Below the pieces are notes generated by a model, which did not search any database, was not told the DNA's origin, and worked only from the letters and a program-made list of their open reading frames with translations. A stretch of DNA of 45,751 bases. It comes from an uncultured Clostridia bacterium. Its GTDB lineage: Bacteria; Bacillota; Clostridia; Christensenellales; CAG-138. The DNA is taken from contig CALVLD010000017.1 of assembly GCA_944336475.1 (NCBI GenBank), positions 1-45,751 on the forward strand, given 5' to 3'. Position numbers and translations under genes: made by a program. This document shows, one piece after another, positions 25,898-32,908 of this stretch (positions are counted from its first letter, which is position 1; every line of letters begins with the position of its first letter).

Positions 25898-26056
25898 GTG
25901 AACGTGACGCCGAGTCGTTATCCGCAGTGGAGGGGCAGAACCATCAAAAAGCCGGCTTCGGGCAGCATCGTGGTCGAGCGCAGGCGCCTGTTGCCGATAA
26001 CGAAGGGAGCGGGGGCGGCGCTGACTTATCACGCAGTCAGGGGGGTGAGGATCTGA
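25898..26056 (+). CDS. Possible 52-aa basic small ORF upstream of vanR
   Basis: An open frame from GTG 25898 (or the GTG two codons later, with AGAGGTG nearby) runs to TGA two bases before the vanR ATG. It encodes a basic peptide with no recognised domain (VNVTPSRYPQWRGRTIKKPA at the start). It occupies the place where vanU lies in some vanG operons but shows no resemblance to the XRE-type VanU. It could be a leader region read by chance; support is weak. Confidence 0.2.
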   Translation: MNVTPSRYPQWRGRTIKKPASGSIVVERRRLLPITKGAGAALTYHAVRGVRI

Positions 26057-26057
26057 T

Positions 26058-26765
26058 ATGAACGAGAACATACTTATAGTTGATGATGAGAAGGAGATAG
26101 CCGACCTGCTTGAGGTCTACCTGAAAAACGACGGCTACACGGTGCATAAGCTTTATAATGGCACAGACGCTCTCAAGTGCATCTATTCGCAGAAAATGGA
26201 TCTGGCCATACTGGATGTCATGCTTCCGGATATCGACGGGTTCCATATCTGCCGGAGCATAAGGGAGCGCTATTTTTATCCGATAATCATGCTTACCGCC
26301 AAGGCCGAGGATACCGATAAGATAATGGGCCTTACAATAGGTGCGGATGACTATATAACCAAGCCCTTCAACCCGCTGGAGGTCGTGGCAAGGGTAAAGA
26401 CGCAGCTCAGGCGATATGTCAGGTACAATAATGCTGCCGGCGCCGGGCCAAAGGAGCCGGCGACGGAGGAGCACGACGTAAGGGGACTTGTTATAAACAA
26501 GAGCACCCACAGATGCACCCTATACGGCAAAGAGGTCACGCTCACACCGATAGAGTTCTCGATACTCTGGTATCTGTGTGAAAACAGGGGCAGAGTGACG
26601 TCGTCCGAGGAGCTGTTTGAGAATGTCTGGGGTGAGAAGTTTCTCGACAACAACAATACTGTGATGGCGCATATAGGCAGACTGAGGGAAAAGCTCATGG
26701 AGCCTGCCAGGGCTCCGAAGTTTATACGAACCGTGTGGGGAGTTGGGTATACCATTGACAAGTAG
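26058..26765 (+). CDS. vanR: VanR-type response regulator (OmpR family)
   Basis: 235 aa. The receiver domain (1-~120) has the acidic pocket VDDEKE (9-10), phospho-acceptor Asp53 in LAILDVMLPD, LTAK (79-82) and KPFNPLEV. The OmpR/PhoB winged helix (about 135-233) includes LTPIEFSILWYLCENRGRVTSSEELFENVWGE and VMAHIGRLREKLMEP. Overall it matches the VanR group adjoining VanS and D-Ala-D-Ser ligase genes. Its stop is followed at once by vanS. Expected targets are the tandem VanR-box-like repeats at 28053-28076. Confidence 0.92.
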   Translation: MNENILIVDDEKEIADLLEVYLKNDGYTVHKLYNGTDALKCIYSQKMDLAILDVMLPDIDGFHICRSIRERYFYPIIMLTAKAEDTDKIMGLTIGADDYITKPFNPLEVVARVKTQLRRYVRYNNAAGAGPKEPATEEHDVRGLVINKSTHRCTLYGKEVTLTPIEFSILWYLCENRGRVTSSEELFENVWGEKFLDNNNTVMAHIGRLREKLMEPARAPKFIRTVWGVGYTIDK

Positions 26766-26784
26766 AAACAACAAAAAGCAAAGA

Positions 26785-27903
26785 ATGGGCAATGAATTTA
26801 AGCGTCTCCAGACCAAGCTGTTCGTAAGGACGGCGGTTGCGCTGTTTGCCGCCGTTTTAATAGTCGCACTGCTCTACAGCTTTGTGCTTAAGGGGAACTT
26901 TGCAAACATCGTAGTGAATATTCTTGACTCCATCATAGGCGATTACGACAGAGCGGTGGCGATATACAGACAGGTGTTCAGGAACTATATGGGGCTGTAC
27001 CTGCTCATGGCTGTTGCGGCCGTGTTCCTGATAGTGATGAGGATATACCTTAACGGCTTCGTCAGATACTTCAATGAGATTAACAGGGGCATAGAAGCAC
27101 TCATGGATGAGAATTCGGAGGATGTCGTGCTGTCCGCCGAGCTTGCCTCGATTGAGAAGAAGATAAACCACATCAAGCGCAACCTCGAACAAAGGAAGCT
27201 GGCCGCCGAGCTGGCAGAACAGCGCAAGAACGACCTTGTCGTCTACCTTGCACACGATCTGAAAACGCCGCTGACATCGGTCATAGGCTACCTGACTCTG
27301 CTCCGGGACGAGAACCGAATATCCGAAGAGCTTCGGGAAAGGTACCTGTCCATATCGCTGGAGAAGGCGGAACGGCTTGAGGATCTGATAAATGAGTTTT
27401 TTGAGATAACACGGTTCAATCTGTCCGGCATCACGCTTGAGTACAGGCGGCTAAACCTGACCCGAATGCTTCAACAGCTCGTGTATGAGTTCCAACCAAT
27501 GCTCCTTGAAAAGGATCTGAAATGCGAGCTTGATATGCCTGCCGATATCATGATAAGGATCGATGCGGACAAGATGCAGAGAGTGTTTGACAATCTGCTT
27601 CGCAATGCCGTCAATTACAGCTTTGACGGGGGAGTCATTCGCATTGCAGCGGCGCAGAATGGGGATAGCCTGAGCATAAGGTTTACAAACAGTGGGGATA
27701 CCATTCCGCAGGAGAAGCTCGAACGCATATTTGAACAGTTTTATCGGCTCGATGCGGCGCGAAGCTCCAAAAGCGGAGGTGCGGGTTTGGGCCTTGCAAT
27801 TGCAAAGGAGATTGTCGAGCTTCACAACGGCACGATAACGGCCAGAAGCGAGGACGAGCTGATAGAGTTTGAAGTGACGCTCCCTCTCCAGACGGGGGCG
27901 TAA
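26785..27903 (+). CDS. vanS: VanS-type sensor histidine kinase
   Basis: 372 aa from the ATG at 26785. Two transmembrane helices (about 13-37 and 68-91) flank a short external loop carrying GNFANIVVNILDSIIGDYDRAVAIY, as in VanS. The HisKA box is YLAHDLKTPLTSVIGYL (His157), followed by the HATPase motifs NLLRNAVNYS, DTIPQEKLERIFEQFYR and GGAGLGLAIAKEIVELH. The start is uncertain: in-frame TTG codons at 26743 and 26755 overlap vanR and could be used by coupling, since no clear Shine-Dalgarno precedes 26785. The 3' end and stop codon lie in a 29-bp element that is repeated downstream. Confidence 0.9.
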   Translation: MGNEFKRLQTKLFVRTAVALFAAVLIVALLYSFVLKGNFANIVVNILDSIIGDYDRAVAIYRQVFRNYMGLYLLMAVAAVFLIVMRIYLNGFVRYFNEINRGIEALMDENSEDVVLSAELASIEKKINHIKRNLEQRKLAAELAEQRKNDLVVYLAHDLKTPLTSVIGYLTLLRDENRISEELRERYLSISLEKAERLEDLINEFFEITRFNLSGITLEYRRLNLTRMLQQLVYEFQPMLLEKDLKCELDMPADIMIRIDADKMQRVFDNLLRNAVNYSFDGGVIRIAAAQNGDSLSIRFTNSGDTIPQEKLERIFEQFYRLDAARSSKSGGAGLGLAIAKEIVELHNGTITARSEDELIEFEVTLPLQTGA

Positions 27904-27966
27904 ATACATTCACGCCGCTCCTGTGCGAGCTTAGCTCGACGCTCCCCCTTCAGACGGGGGCGTAAA
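27876..27966. repeat. Duplicated 29-bp GC-rich element spanning the vanS stop codon
   Basis: Copy A (27876-27904) includes the last vanS codons and TAA. Copy B (27938-27966) matches it at 27 of 29 positions, 62 bp downstream. Each copy can fold through CGC(T)CCCCC pairing with GGGGGCG. Between them lies the near-palindrome CGAGCTTAGCTCG (27926-27938). Confidence 0.85.
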
Positions 27967-27992
27967 GCATCCGCACGGGGAATAGGGTAAGG

Positions 27993-28035
27993 GCATCGGT
28001 GCTCCGACAACGATCGGCAGGGCCGGTGCTTTTTT
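27993..28035 (+). terminator. Terminator between vanS and vanW
   Basis: Stem GCATCGG / CCGGTGC (one G-T pair) with an inner CCGA/TCGG helix, followed directly by TTTTTT. It separates the two-component genes from vanW-vanG, so the latter need their own promoter. Confidence 0.7.
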
Positions 28036-28052
28036 GTCCGTCCGATGCGGCT

Positions 28053-28097
28053 CCGTAGAAAATTCGTAAGAAATTCAGCAGGGAATCATCATAATAT
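28053..28097 (+). promoter_or_regulatory. Tandem VanR-box-like operator and promoter of vanW-vanG
   Basis: Two direct repeats with an 11-bp period, CCGTAGAAAAT (28053-28063) and TCGTAAGAAAT (28064-28074). The second matches the published VanR-box consensus TCGTANGAAANTT at all but the last base. A -10-like CATAAT (28090-28095) or TAATAT (28092-28097) follows. The expected -35 position falls inside the second box and has no TTGACA, which fits an activator-dependent promoter. Confidence 0.75.
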
Positions 28098-28196
28098 CGT
28101 CGGACAAAACCGATAAACCGCGTCTCCGTTATTGTTATCATCAAAGCGCCGGAGCAAATGCGCTTTGGCAGAAGATGTGCGAAGGAGGCGACAGGC

Positions 28197-29021
28197 GTGT
28201 CAAGAAGGGGCATTACGCAGATATTCCCGTTTTTGCTGCCCCTCCGCAAGTGGCAGAGAAAAAAGCTGTTCTATCTAAAAATGAGATTTGACGGCAACAG
28301 CTACGCAAGGGAGACGTCCGATATATCGTTGCCGAACACCGTGTACGAAACAGCATCGCTCATGCTCAACGAGAACAGCGGCTTTGATATAAAGTATCAG
28401 CTCAACAAGGCGCATAATCTCAAGATCGCCGCAAAACCACTCAACGGAGTGGTGATCAAACCGCAGGAAACCTTCTCTTTCTGGCAGCTTGTGAGGCAGG
28501 CGGATCGACATGAGAGATACAGAGACGGACTGGAGCTCGTCCGAGGTAAAATAGTCGCCTCCTACGGTGGAGGGCTGTGTCAGCTGAGCAATATGCTGTT
28601 TCTGCTGTTTTTGCACACCCCCCTGACGGTAGTCGAGCGGCATGGACATGCGGTGGAGGCCTTTTTGCCTGCAAACGAAGGCATGCTGCACGGAATAGAC
28701 GCCACGATAAGCGAGGGCTGGCTAGACTTGAAAGTGCGCAATGATACGGACAATGTGTTTCAAATAGAGGTGAGCTTCGACGACAGGTTCATGTACGGGC
28801 GCATATTGTCCCTATATCCTGTTGAAATGGAGTACACCGTGTTCAATCCAGCAGTATCCTATGTAAGACAGGGAGGAAAGGTGTATCAGATATGCTCCGT
28901 TTGCCGCACCGAAAGGGATAGGGCATCGGGCGAACAGTACGAAAGGGAGCTGTACATCAACCGATGCGAGATAGCCTATGAGCTTCCACACGGAACACTT
29001 ATTGAGGAAAGGGGTCTGTAG
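28197..29021 (+). CDS. vanW: VanW family protein
   Basis: 274 aa from GTG 28197, which has AAGGAGG eight bases upstream; an ATG at 28158 is in frame but lacks one and would add non-homologous residues. The protein begins SRRGITQIFPFLLPLRKWQRKKLFYLKMRFD spread over residues 2-33, then KTLNG-like AKPLNGVVIKPQETFSFW and VASYGGGLCQLSNMLF, all strong VanW features. VanW proteins accompany vanB- and vanG-type clusters; their function is not established. The stop is one base before the vanG ATG. It has no obvious signal peptide. Confidence 0.93.
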   Translation: MSRRGITQIFPFLLPLRKWQRKKLFYLKMRFDGNSYARETSDISLPNTVYETASLMLNENSGFDIKYQLNKAHNLKIAAKPLNGVVIKPQETFSFWQLVRQADRHERYRDGLELVRGKIVASYGGGLCQLSNMLFLLFLHTPLTVVERHGHAVEAFLPANEGMLHGIDATISEGWLDLKVRNDTDNVFQIEVSFDDRFMYGRILSLYPVEMEYTVFNPAVSYVRQGGKVYQICSVCRTERDRASGEQYERELYINRCEIAYELPHGTLIEERGL

Positions 29022-29022
29022 T

Positions 29023-30084
29023 ATGCGGAAAAAGAGGATAGCGGTAATGTTCGGAGGCAGCTCAACGGAATATGAAGTGTCGCTGTTGTCGGCAGCCTCC
29101 GTCATTGAGCATATCAACAGGGAACAATTTGACGTGATACCCATCGGCATCACCGAAAGCGGCGAATGGTATCATTACACGGGGAAAGCGGAAGGGATAG
29201 CGGACGATACATGGCTGAAGGACGAAAACCATCTGTATCCCGTCGCCGTGTCGCAGAGCCGCTCCGCAAGATGTATTTTGGAGCTGACGGCGGACAGATA
29301 CCGCAGGATCGGCATCGATATGGCCTTTCCTGTGCTTCATGGCAAGAACGGCGAGGACGGCACGGTGCAGGGGCTGTTCGAGCTTGCCGGGATACCCGTC
29401 ATAGGATTCGGCACGCTGTCGTCAGCCCTCTGCATGGATAAGGATAGGGCGCATAGGCTTGTCAGCCTTGCGGGCATTTCCGTCCCAAAAGCAGTGGCAT
29501 TCAGGGCTTTGGACAAGGAGGCGGCTCTTAAGAGGATAGAAGCGGAGCTGCGGCTCCCGTTATTTGTCAAGCCCGTGCGTGCAGGTTCCTCCATAGGGAT
29601 CACAAGGGTGACCGAAAGACATGAAATTGAAGCAGCCGTGCGGCTTGCACTTGAATATGACTCGGAGGTGATAGTCGAGGAGGGCGTAGGGGGCTTTGAA
29701 GTCGGATGTGCGGTGCTCGGCATAGACGAGCTGACGGTCGGCAGGGTCGACGAGATCGAGACGCTGAGCGGATTCTTCGATTATGAGGACAAATACATGC
29801 ACAGGGCTTCAACGATACATATGCCTGCAAGGATAGATGCCGACGCCGAAAGACGGATACAGGACGCTGCGGTGACCATATATCGGACGCTCGGCTGCAC
29901 CGGCTTTGCAAGGGTGGATATGTTTTATACACCAGATGGGGAAATAGTATTTAATGAAGTCAATACAATACCGGGGCTCACCGCTCACAGCCGCTATCCA
30001 AGTATGCTGAACGGCATCGGCCTGTCCTTTGCCGATATGCTGGACAGGCTCATAGGGCTGTATGTGAACAACTCACGTGAGTAA
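29023..30084 (+). CDS. vanG: VanG-type D-alanine--D-serine ligase
   Basis: 353 aa, ATP-grasp D-Ala-D-X ligase of the VanG group. Motifs: VMFGGSSTEYEVSLLSA (N-terminal loop), FPVLHGKNGEDGTVQGLFELAGIPVIG, PLFVKPVRAGSSIGITRV (ATP-binding), DYEDKYMHRASTIHMPAR and EIVFNEVNTIPGLTAHSRYPSM (metal-binding Glu/Asn). These match VanG more closely than Ddl or D-lactate-type VanA/B. The start at 29023 follows the vanW stop by one base, with AGGGG upstream. The product would make D-Ala-D-Ser for wall precursors. The usual partners vanXY (D,D-peptidase) and vanT (serine racemase) are not downstream; degV follows in the opposite orientation. Confidence 0.93.
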   Translation: MRKKRIAVMFGGSSTEYEVSLLSAASVIEHINREQFDVIPIGITESGEWYHYTGKAEGIADDTWLKDENHLYPVAVSQSRSARCILELTADRYRRIGIDMAFPVLHGKNGEDGTVQGLFELAGIPVIGFGTLSSALCMDKDRAHRLVSLAGISVPKAVAFRALDKEAALKRIEAELRLPLFVKPVRAGSSIGITRVTERHEIEAAVRLALEYDSEVIVEEGVGGFEVGCAVLGIDELTVGRVDEIETLSGFFDYEDKYMHRASTIHMPARIDADAERRIQDAAVTIYRTLGCTGFARVDMFYTPDGEIVFNEVNTIPGLTAHSRYPSMLNGIGLSFADMLDRLIGLYVNNSRE

Positions 30085-30190
30085 GCGTCGCTTTGCCTGG
30101 GTTCCTCTTGAAAAAACTCGTTCTGCTAAGGTCTCGCATCTCCATGCGCTCTGAAATTGCAGATCAAAGCGCAGGGCTTGTTGATAGCCT

Positions 30191-30227
30191 GAGCCCGGGC
30201 GCCTATGCGCTCGGAATTTTTCTTTTA
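30191..30227 (+). terminator. Possible terminator after vanG
   Basis: GAG / CTC outer pairs with an inner GCGC-CTAT-GCGC helix, followed by AATTTTTCTTTT. The stem is imperfect. The rest of the 30085-30326 gap is GC-rich with a perfect 14-bp palindrome (30238-30251) and no gene. Confidence 0.4.
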
Positions 30228-30326
30228 ACACAAAGGCCGCCTGCGCAGGCGACCGTATGGCGCAACCGCTGCGGCTGCGCTGTTCATGTCATATGCAGGC
30301 TGCTTTGGCCGGCAGCCCAGGTTCCA

Positions 30327-31232
30327 TCACTTTCCGGAGGTGAGCGCGGTACGCTCGTCTCCAAGGAAGAACAGCGCAACGGTACCCGGGCCGCAGTGTG
30401 ATGCGATTATGGTGCCGATATCGAATATGCGGACATTGCCTGCCTGATTGGGGAAGCGAAGCTCGAGCTCCTCTTTCAACGCCTCGGCGGTCTCGATACA
30501 GTTTGAATGGCTTATGAAGCACTTGCCGTCATAGCCCCTTCCGTTCACAGCATGAGCCTCCATGACGTCCAGAGTACGCTTCAGCGCAGCCTTCTTGCCG
30601 CGAACCTTGTCATAGGCGATTATCCGACCTTCATCATTGAGCCGCATTATGGGACAGATGCCCAACACCGTTGCGATCATGGCCGTCGGCCCCGACACCC
30701 TTCCGCTCCTGCGGAACATGGTAAGATCGGTGGAGAAGAACTGATGGTGAACATTCTTCCTGTGAGCCATGACCCACTTGGCGGTCTCCTCGATGCTTGC
30801 GCCTGCATCACGCATATCGGCGGCCCAATCTACGAGCAGACCGTAGCCGGACGAGCTGCATGTGGAATCTATGACAACGAGCTTCCTGTCGGGGTATTTG
30901 GAGCGGATCGCCTCTGCGGCGGCAAAGGCGTTGTTTACCGATGCGCTCATGCCTGAGCCGAACGCAATATAGAGCAAATCGCCCTTTTTCAACTGCTCAT
31001 GGAAAAACTCTTCATATCTGAACTGGTTAATCTGAGACGTGACGGGCAGCCTGCCCTCTTGAATAAATCCATAGAAGCGAGGCAAGGCGTCCTTATCCCT
31101 GCCCATATCGTCAACATACTCGGCCCCGTCGATAGAATAGGTGTAGAACAGTATCGGAATATCTCTTGATTCCATATAGGAAAAGGGCATATCAACGGTC
31201 GAACCGCAACCCAGAATAAAGCTTGCTTTCAT
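30327..31232 (-). CDS. DegV family (fatty-acid-binding, FakB-like) protein
   Basis: 301 aa. DegV proteins bind a fatty acid and, in characterised FakB members, present it to the kinase FakA for phosphorylation. Family segments: GCGSTVDMP near the N-terminus, LPVTSQINQFRYEEFF, DLLYIAFGSGMSAS, VVIDSTCSSSGYGLL and the C-terminal IIASHCGPGTVALFFLG. The ATG at 31232 follows GAGAGGAG; the extra eight upstream codons were dropped. It is divergent from tetR, with overlapping promoters, so its expression is likely controlled by that regulator. Confidence 0.93.
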   Translation of the reverse strand: MKASFILGCGSTVDMPFSYMESRDIPILFYTYSIDGAEYVDDMGRDKDALPRFYGFIQEGRLPVTSQINQFRYEEFFHEQLKKGDLLYIAFGSGMSASVNNAFAAAEAIRSKYPDRKLVVIDSTCSSSGYGLLVDWAADMRDAGASIEETAKWVMAHRKNVHHQFFSTDLTMFRRSGRVSGPTAMIATVLGICPIMRLNDEGRIIAYDKVRGKKAALKRTLDVMEAHAVNGRGYDGKCFISHSNCIETAEALKEELELRFPNQAGNVRIFDIGTIIASHCGPGTVALFFLGDERTALTSGK

Positions 31233-31249
31233 AACATAGCTCCTCTCTG

Positions 31250-31305
31250 TTGACAAATAACCTTACAGGTGTTAGTATCATAGCAGATGCCAGTGAACAA
31301 TGCAA
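31250..31305. promoter_or_regulatory. Overlapping divergent promoters of degV and tetR with a shared operator candidate
   Basis: Plus strand: TTGACA (31250-31255), 17 bp, TAGTAT (31273-31278) for tetR. Minus strand: TTGCAT (31300-31305), 17 bp, TATGAT (31277-31282) for degV. The two -10 boxes overlap. ACCT-TAC-AGGT at 31260-31270 lies in the plus-strand spacer and is a candidate repressor site. Confidence 0.65.
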
Positions 31306-31359
31306 TGTACTATCCCGTAGATCTGTTCGTTAACTTACAAAAACGGAAAGGTGTATAAA

Positions 31360-31947
31360 ATGGCAGACAGGCGTGTACACAGGACGAAAAGAAACATACG
31401 GAAAGCGCTCGAGGATGCTCTGCGTGAGAAGCCCTTTGAGCAGATAACGGTAACGGAGCTCTGCGAGCGGGCAGACATAAGTCGCATAACATTCTATTCT
31501 CATTATGAGGATAAGTTTGCGCTGATGAACGAGATATACGCCGACTTGCTCGGATGGGCGACCGTACAGTATCGCAACCGGCAGAGGGCCAATAATCCCG
31601 AGGAGGATATTATCAAGACATTCCAAAACCTCATGGACAGCATATTCGATCTCTACGAGGCCGCCGAGTCGATAGTTTCCGCCGCCACGATAGAGCGTAA
31701 TCCGTATCTGCACTATTCGTTCTATGAGTACATCGCCAACAACATGGAGATAATATTCGAGCATCGTGCGGACAGGCTGCGTATGCGCTATCCGTCCAAG
31801 CAGGTGATAGGCTTCATCTGTGCGGGCATATGGGGATTCATAAAGGAATACGGCGAGCTCGACCTCAAAACAATTCGCAGGGACACCAAGCAGGTGCTGT
31901 CGGATATCCTGAGGGCAAATATCGTGACAGAGATGATCGAACAATGA
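31360..31947 (+). CDS. TetR family transcriptional regulator
   Basis: 195 aa. The N-terminal helix-turn-helix (about 10-55) reads RTKRNIRKALEDALREKPFEQITVTELCERADISRITFYSHYEDKFALM across that span, classic TetR, close to the DhaS-type/TetR_C_8 subgroup. The C-terminal ligand domain has the conserved GFICAGIWGFIKEY segment. The ATG at 31360 has GGAAAGG eight bases upstream; a GTG three codons earlier lies too close to it. It likely represses itself and degV through the shared promoter region. The ligand is unknown; a fatty acid or acyl derivative is plausible from the neighbour. Confidence 0.9.
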   Translation: MADRRVHRTKRNIRKALEDALREKPFEQITVTELCERADISRITFYSHYEDKFALMNEIYADLLGWATVQYRNRQRANNPEEDIIKTFQNLMDSIFDLYEAAESIVSAATIERNPYLHYSFYEYIANNMEIIFEHRADRLRMRYPSKQVIGFICAGIWGFIKEYGELDLKTIRRDTKQVLSDILRANIVTEMIEQ

Positions 31948-31979
31948 CGGCAGATCCACGCTGCGACGAGCAGCGCCGA

Positions 31980-32120
31980 CTATTTGCGGCAGCCCTTTCG
32001 GGAATTGCATCGACTGCAGTCGCCGCCGCAGCACCTTCTGCCGGATATAAAATGCCATATCAACACCGCCGCCGCAAGTGCGGCGATCAATACCGCAAGA
32101 GCTATCCAAAGCCAGGCCAT
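31980..32120 (-). CDS. 46-aa Cys-rich single-pass membrane protein (FeoB-associated-like)
   Basis: A short gene of 46 codons. It starts MAWLWIALAVLIAALAAAVL, a single transmembrane helix, and ends with a Cys-rich basic tail: RRCCGGDCSRCNSRKGCRK. This resembles the small FeoB-associated Cys-rich membrane proteins (helix followed by CxxCxxC-like cluster), but no feoA/feoB lies here. AAGGGAG precedes the ATG, and the gene begins two bases after the tatD stop, making it the fourth member of the pgm operon. Five cysteines in the tail suggest metal binding; this is an inference. Confidence 0.75.
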   Translation of the reverse strand: MAWLWIALAVLIAALAAAVLIWHFISGRRCCGGDCSRCNSRKGCRK

Positions 32121-32122
32121 GG

Positions 32123-32908
32123 CTATACTCCCTTCAGGCGAAGCACACGCAGACCGTTTTCAAATCCGACATGCGCCATCTCTTCCACTGATATGTGCTT
32201 AAGCTGTGCAGCCCGTTCTATAACAAGCGGTATGAGCGAGGGATCGTTCCTCTCCCCCCTGTGGGGAACGGGGGCCAAGTATGGGCAGTCCGTCTCAAAC
32301 ACTATAGAATCAAGGGGTATGGCCTCCACCGTCTCCACGAGCCTGCGTGCATTGGAGAATGTGAGCGAGCCGCCCACGCCTATTGCAAGCCCCATGTCGA
32401 TGCATTCAAAGGCTGTTTCCCTGCTGCCTGAAAAGCAGTGGACAACGCCGCCGTTTTTAATAAGCCCTGCCTTGTGCGCACGGAGCATATCCATACAGTC
32501 CCCAAATGCCTCGCGGACGTGCAGCACCACGGGCATACCGTGCGACTCCGCAACTCCCAACTGATAGTCAAACCATATGAGCTGCTGCTGCCGCGGGGAG
32601 AAGTCATAGTGGTAGTCAAGCCCTATCTCTCCCACTGCAAGCATCTTTTCGTGCCTGAGATACCCTTCGAGCCGCATGGCGAGCTCATAGTTCATGTCCG
32701 CAGCATAGTGCGGATGCATGCCTGCCGCACCGTAGATATAGTCATACCCGTCCAGGAGCGCAAGCGTACCCTCCGCCGAGCGAAGATCGCAGGCGATGTC
32801 AAGTATCAGCTCGACCCCGGCTTCCGGCAGGGTACGCTTCAGCAGAGCATCTCTGTCAGCGTTGAACCGTCTGTCAGTCATATGCGTGTGCGTATCAAAT
32901 ATCTTCAT
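32123..32908 (-). CDS. tatD: TatD family metal-dependent hydrolase
   Basis: 261 aa TIM-barrel nuclease. Metal ligands visible: DTHTHM (5-10), AVGEIGLDYHYD, VVLHVREA, GVVHCFSGS and FETDCPYLAPVPHRG. Members act as 3'-5' exonucleases in DNA repair or as D-aminoacyl-type hydrolases; no protein-export role is supported here. Its ATG overlaps the stop of the nucleotidyltransferase gene (ATGA), and the Cys-rich small gene follows after two bases, so all are translated from one transcript. Confidence 0.95.
   Translation of the reverse strand: MKIFDTHTHMTDRRFNADRDALLKRTLPEAGVELILDIACDLRSAEGTLALLDGYDYIYGAAGMHPHYAADMNYELAMRLEGYLRHEKMLAVGEIGLDYHYDFSPRQQQLIWFDYQLGVAESHGMPVVLHVREAFGDCMDMLRAHKAGLIKNGGVVHCFSGSRETAFECIDMGLAIGVGGSLTFSNARRLVETVEAIPLDSIVFETDCPYLAPVPHRGERNDPSLIPLVIERAAQLKHISVEEMAHVGFENGLRVLRLKGV

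Noticed and set aside
29023..30084. Housekeeping D-Ala-D-Ala ligase (ddl)
   Set aside because: Motifs and the vanRS-vanW context match the VanG group better; final placement needs a tree.
31330..32109. 259-aa minus-strand frame across tetR
   Set aside because: Shadow of tetR. The real minus-strand gene at its end is the 46-aa Cys-rich protein in a different frame.
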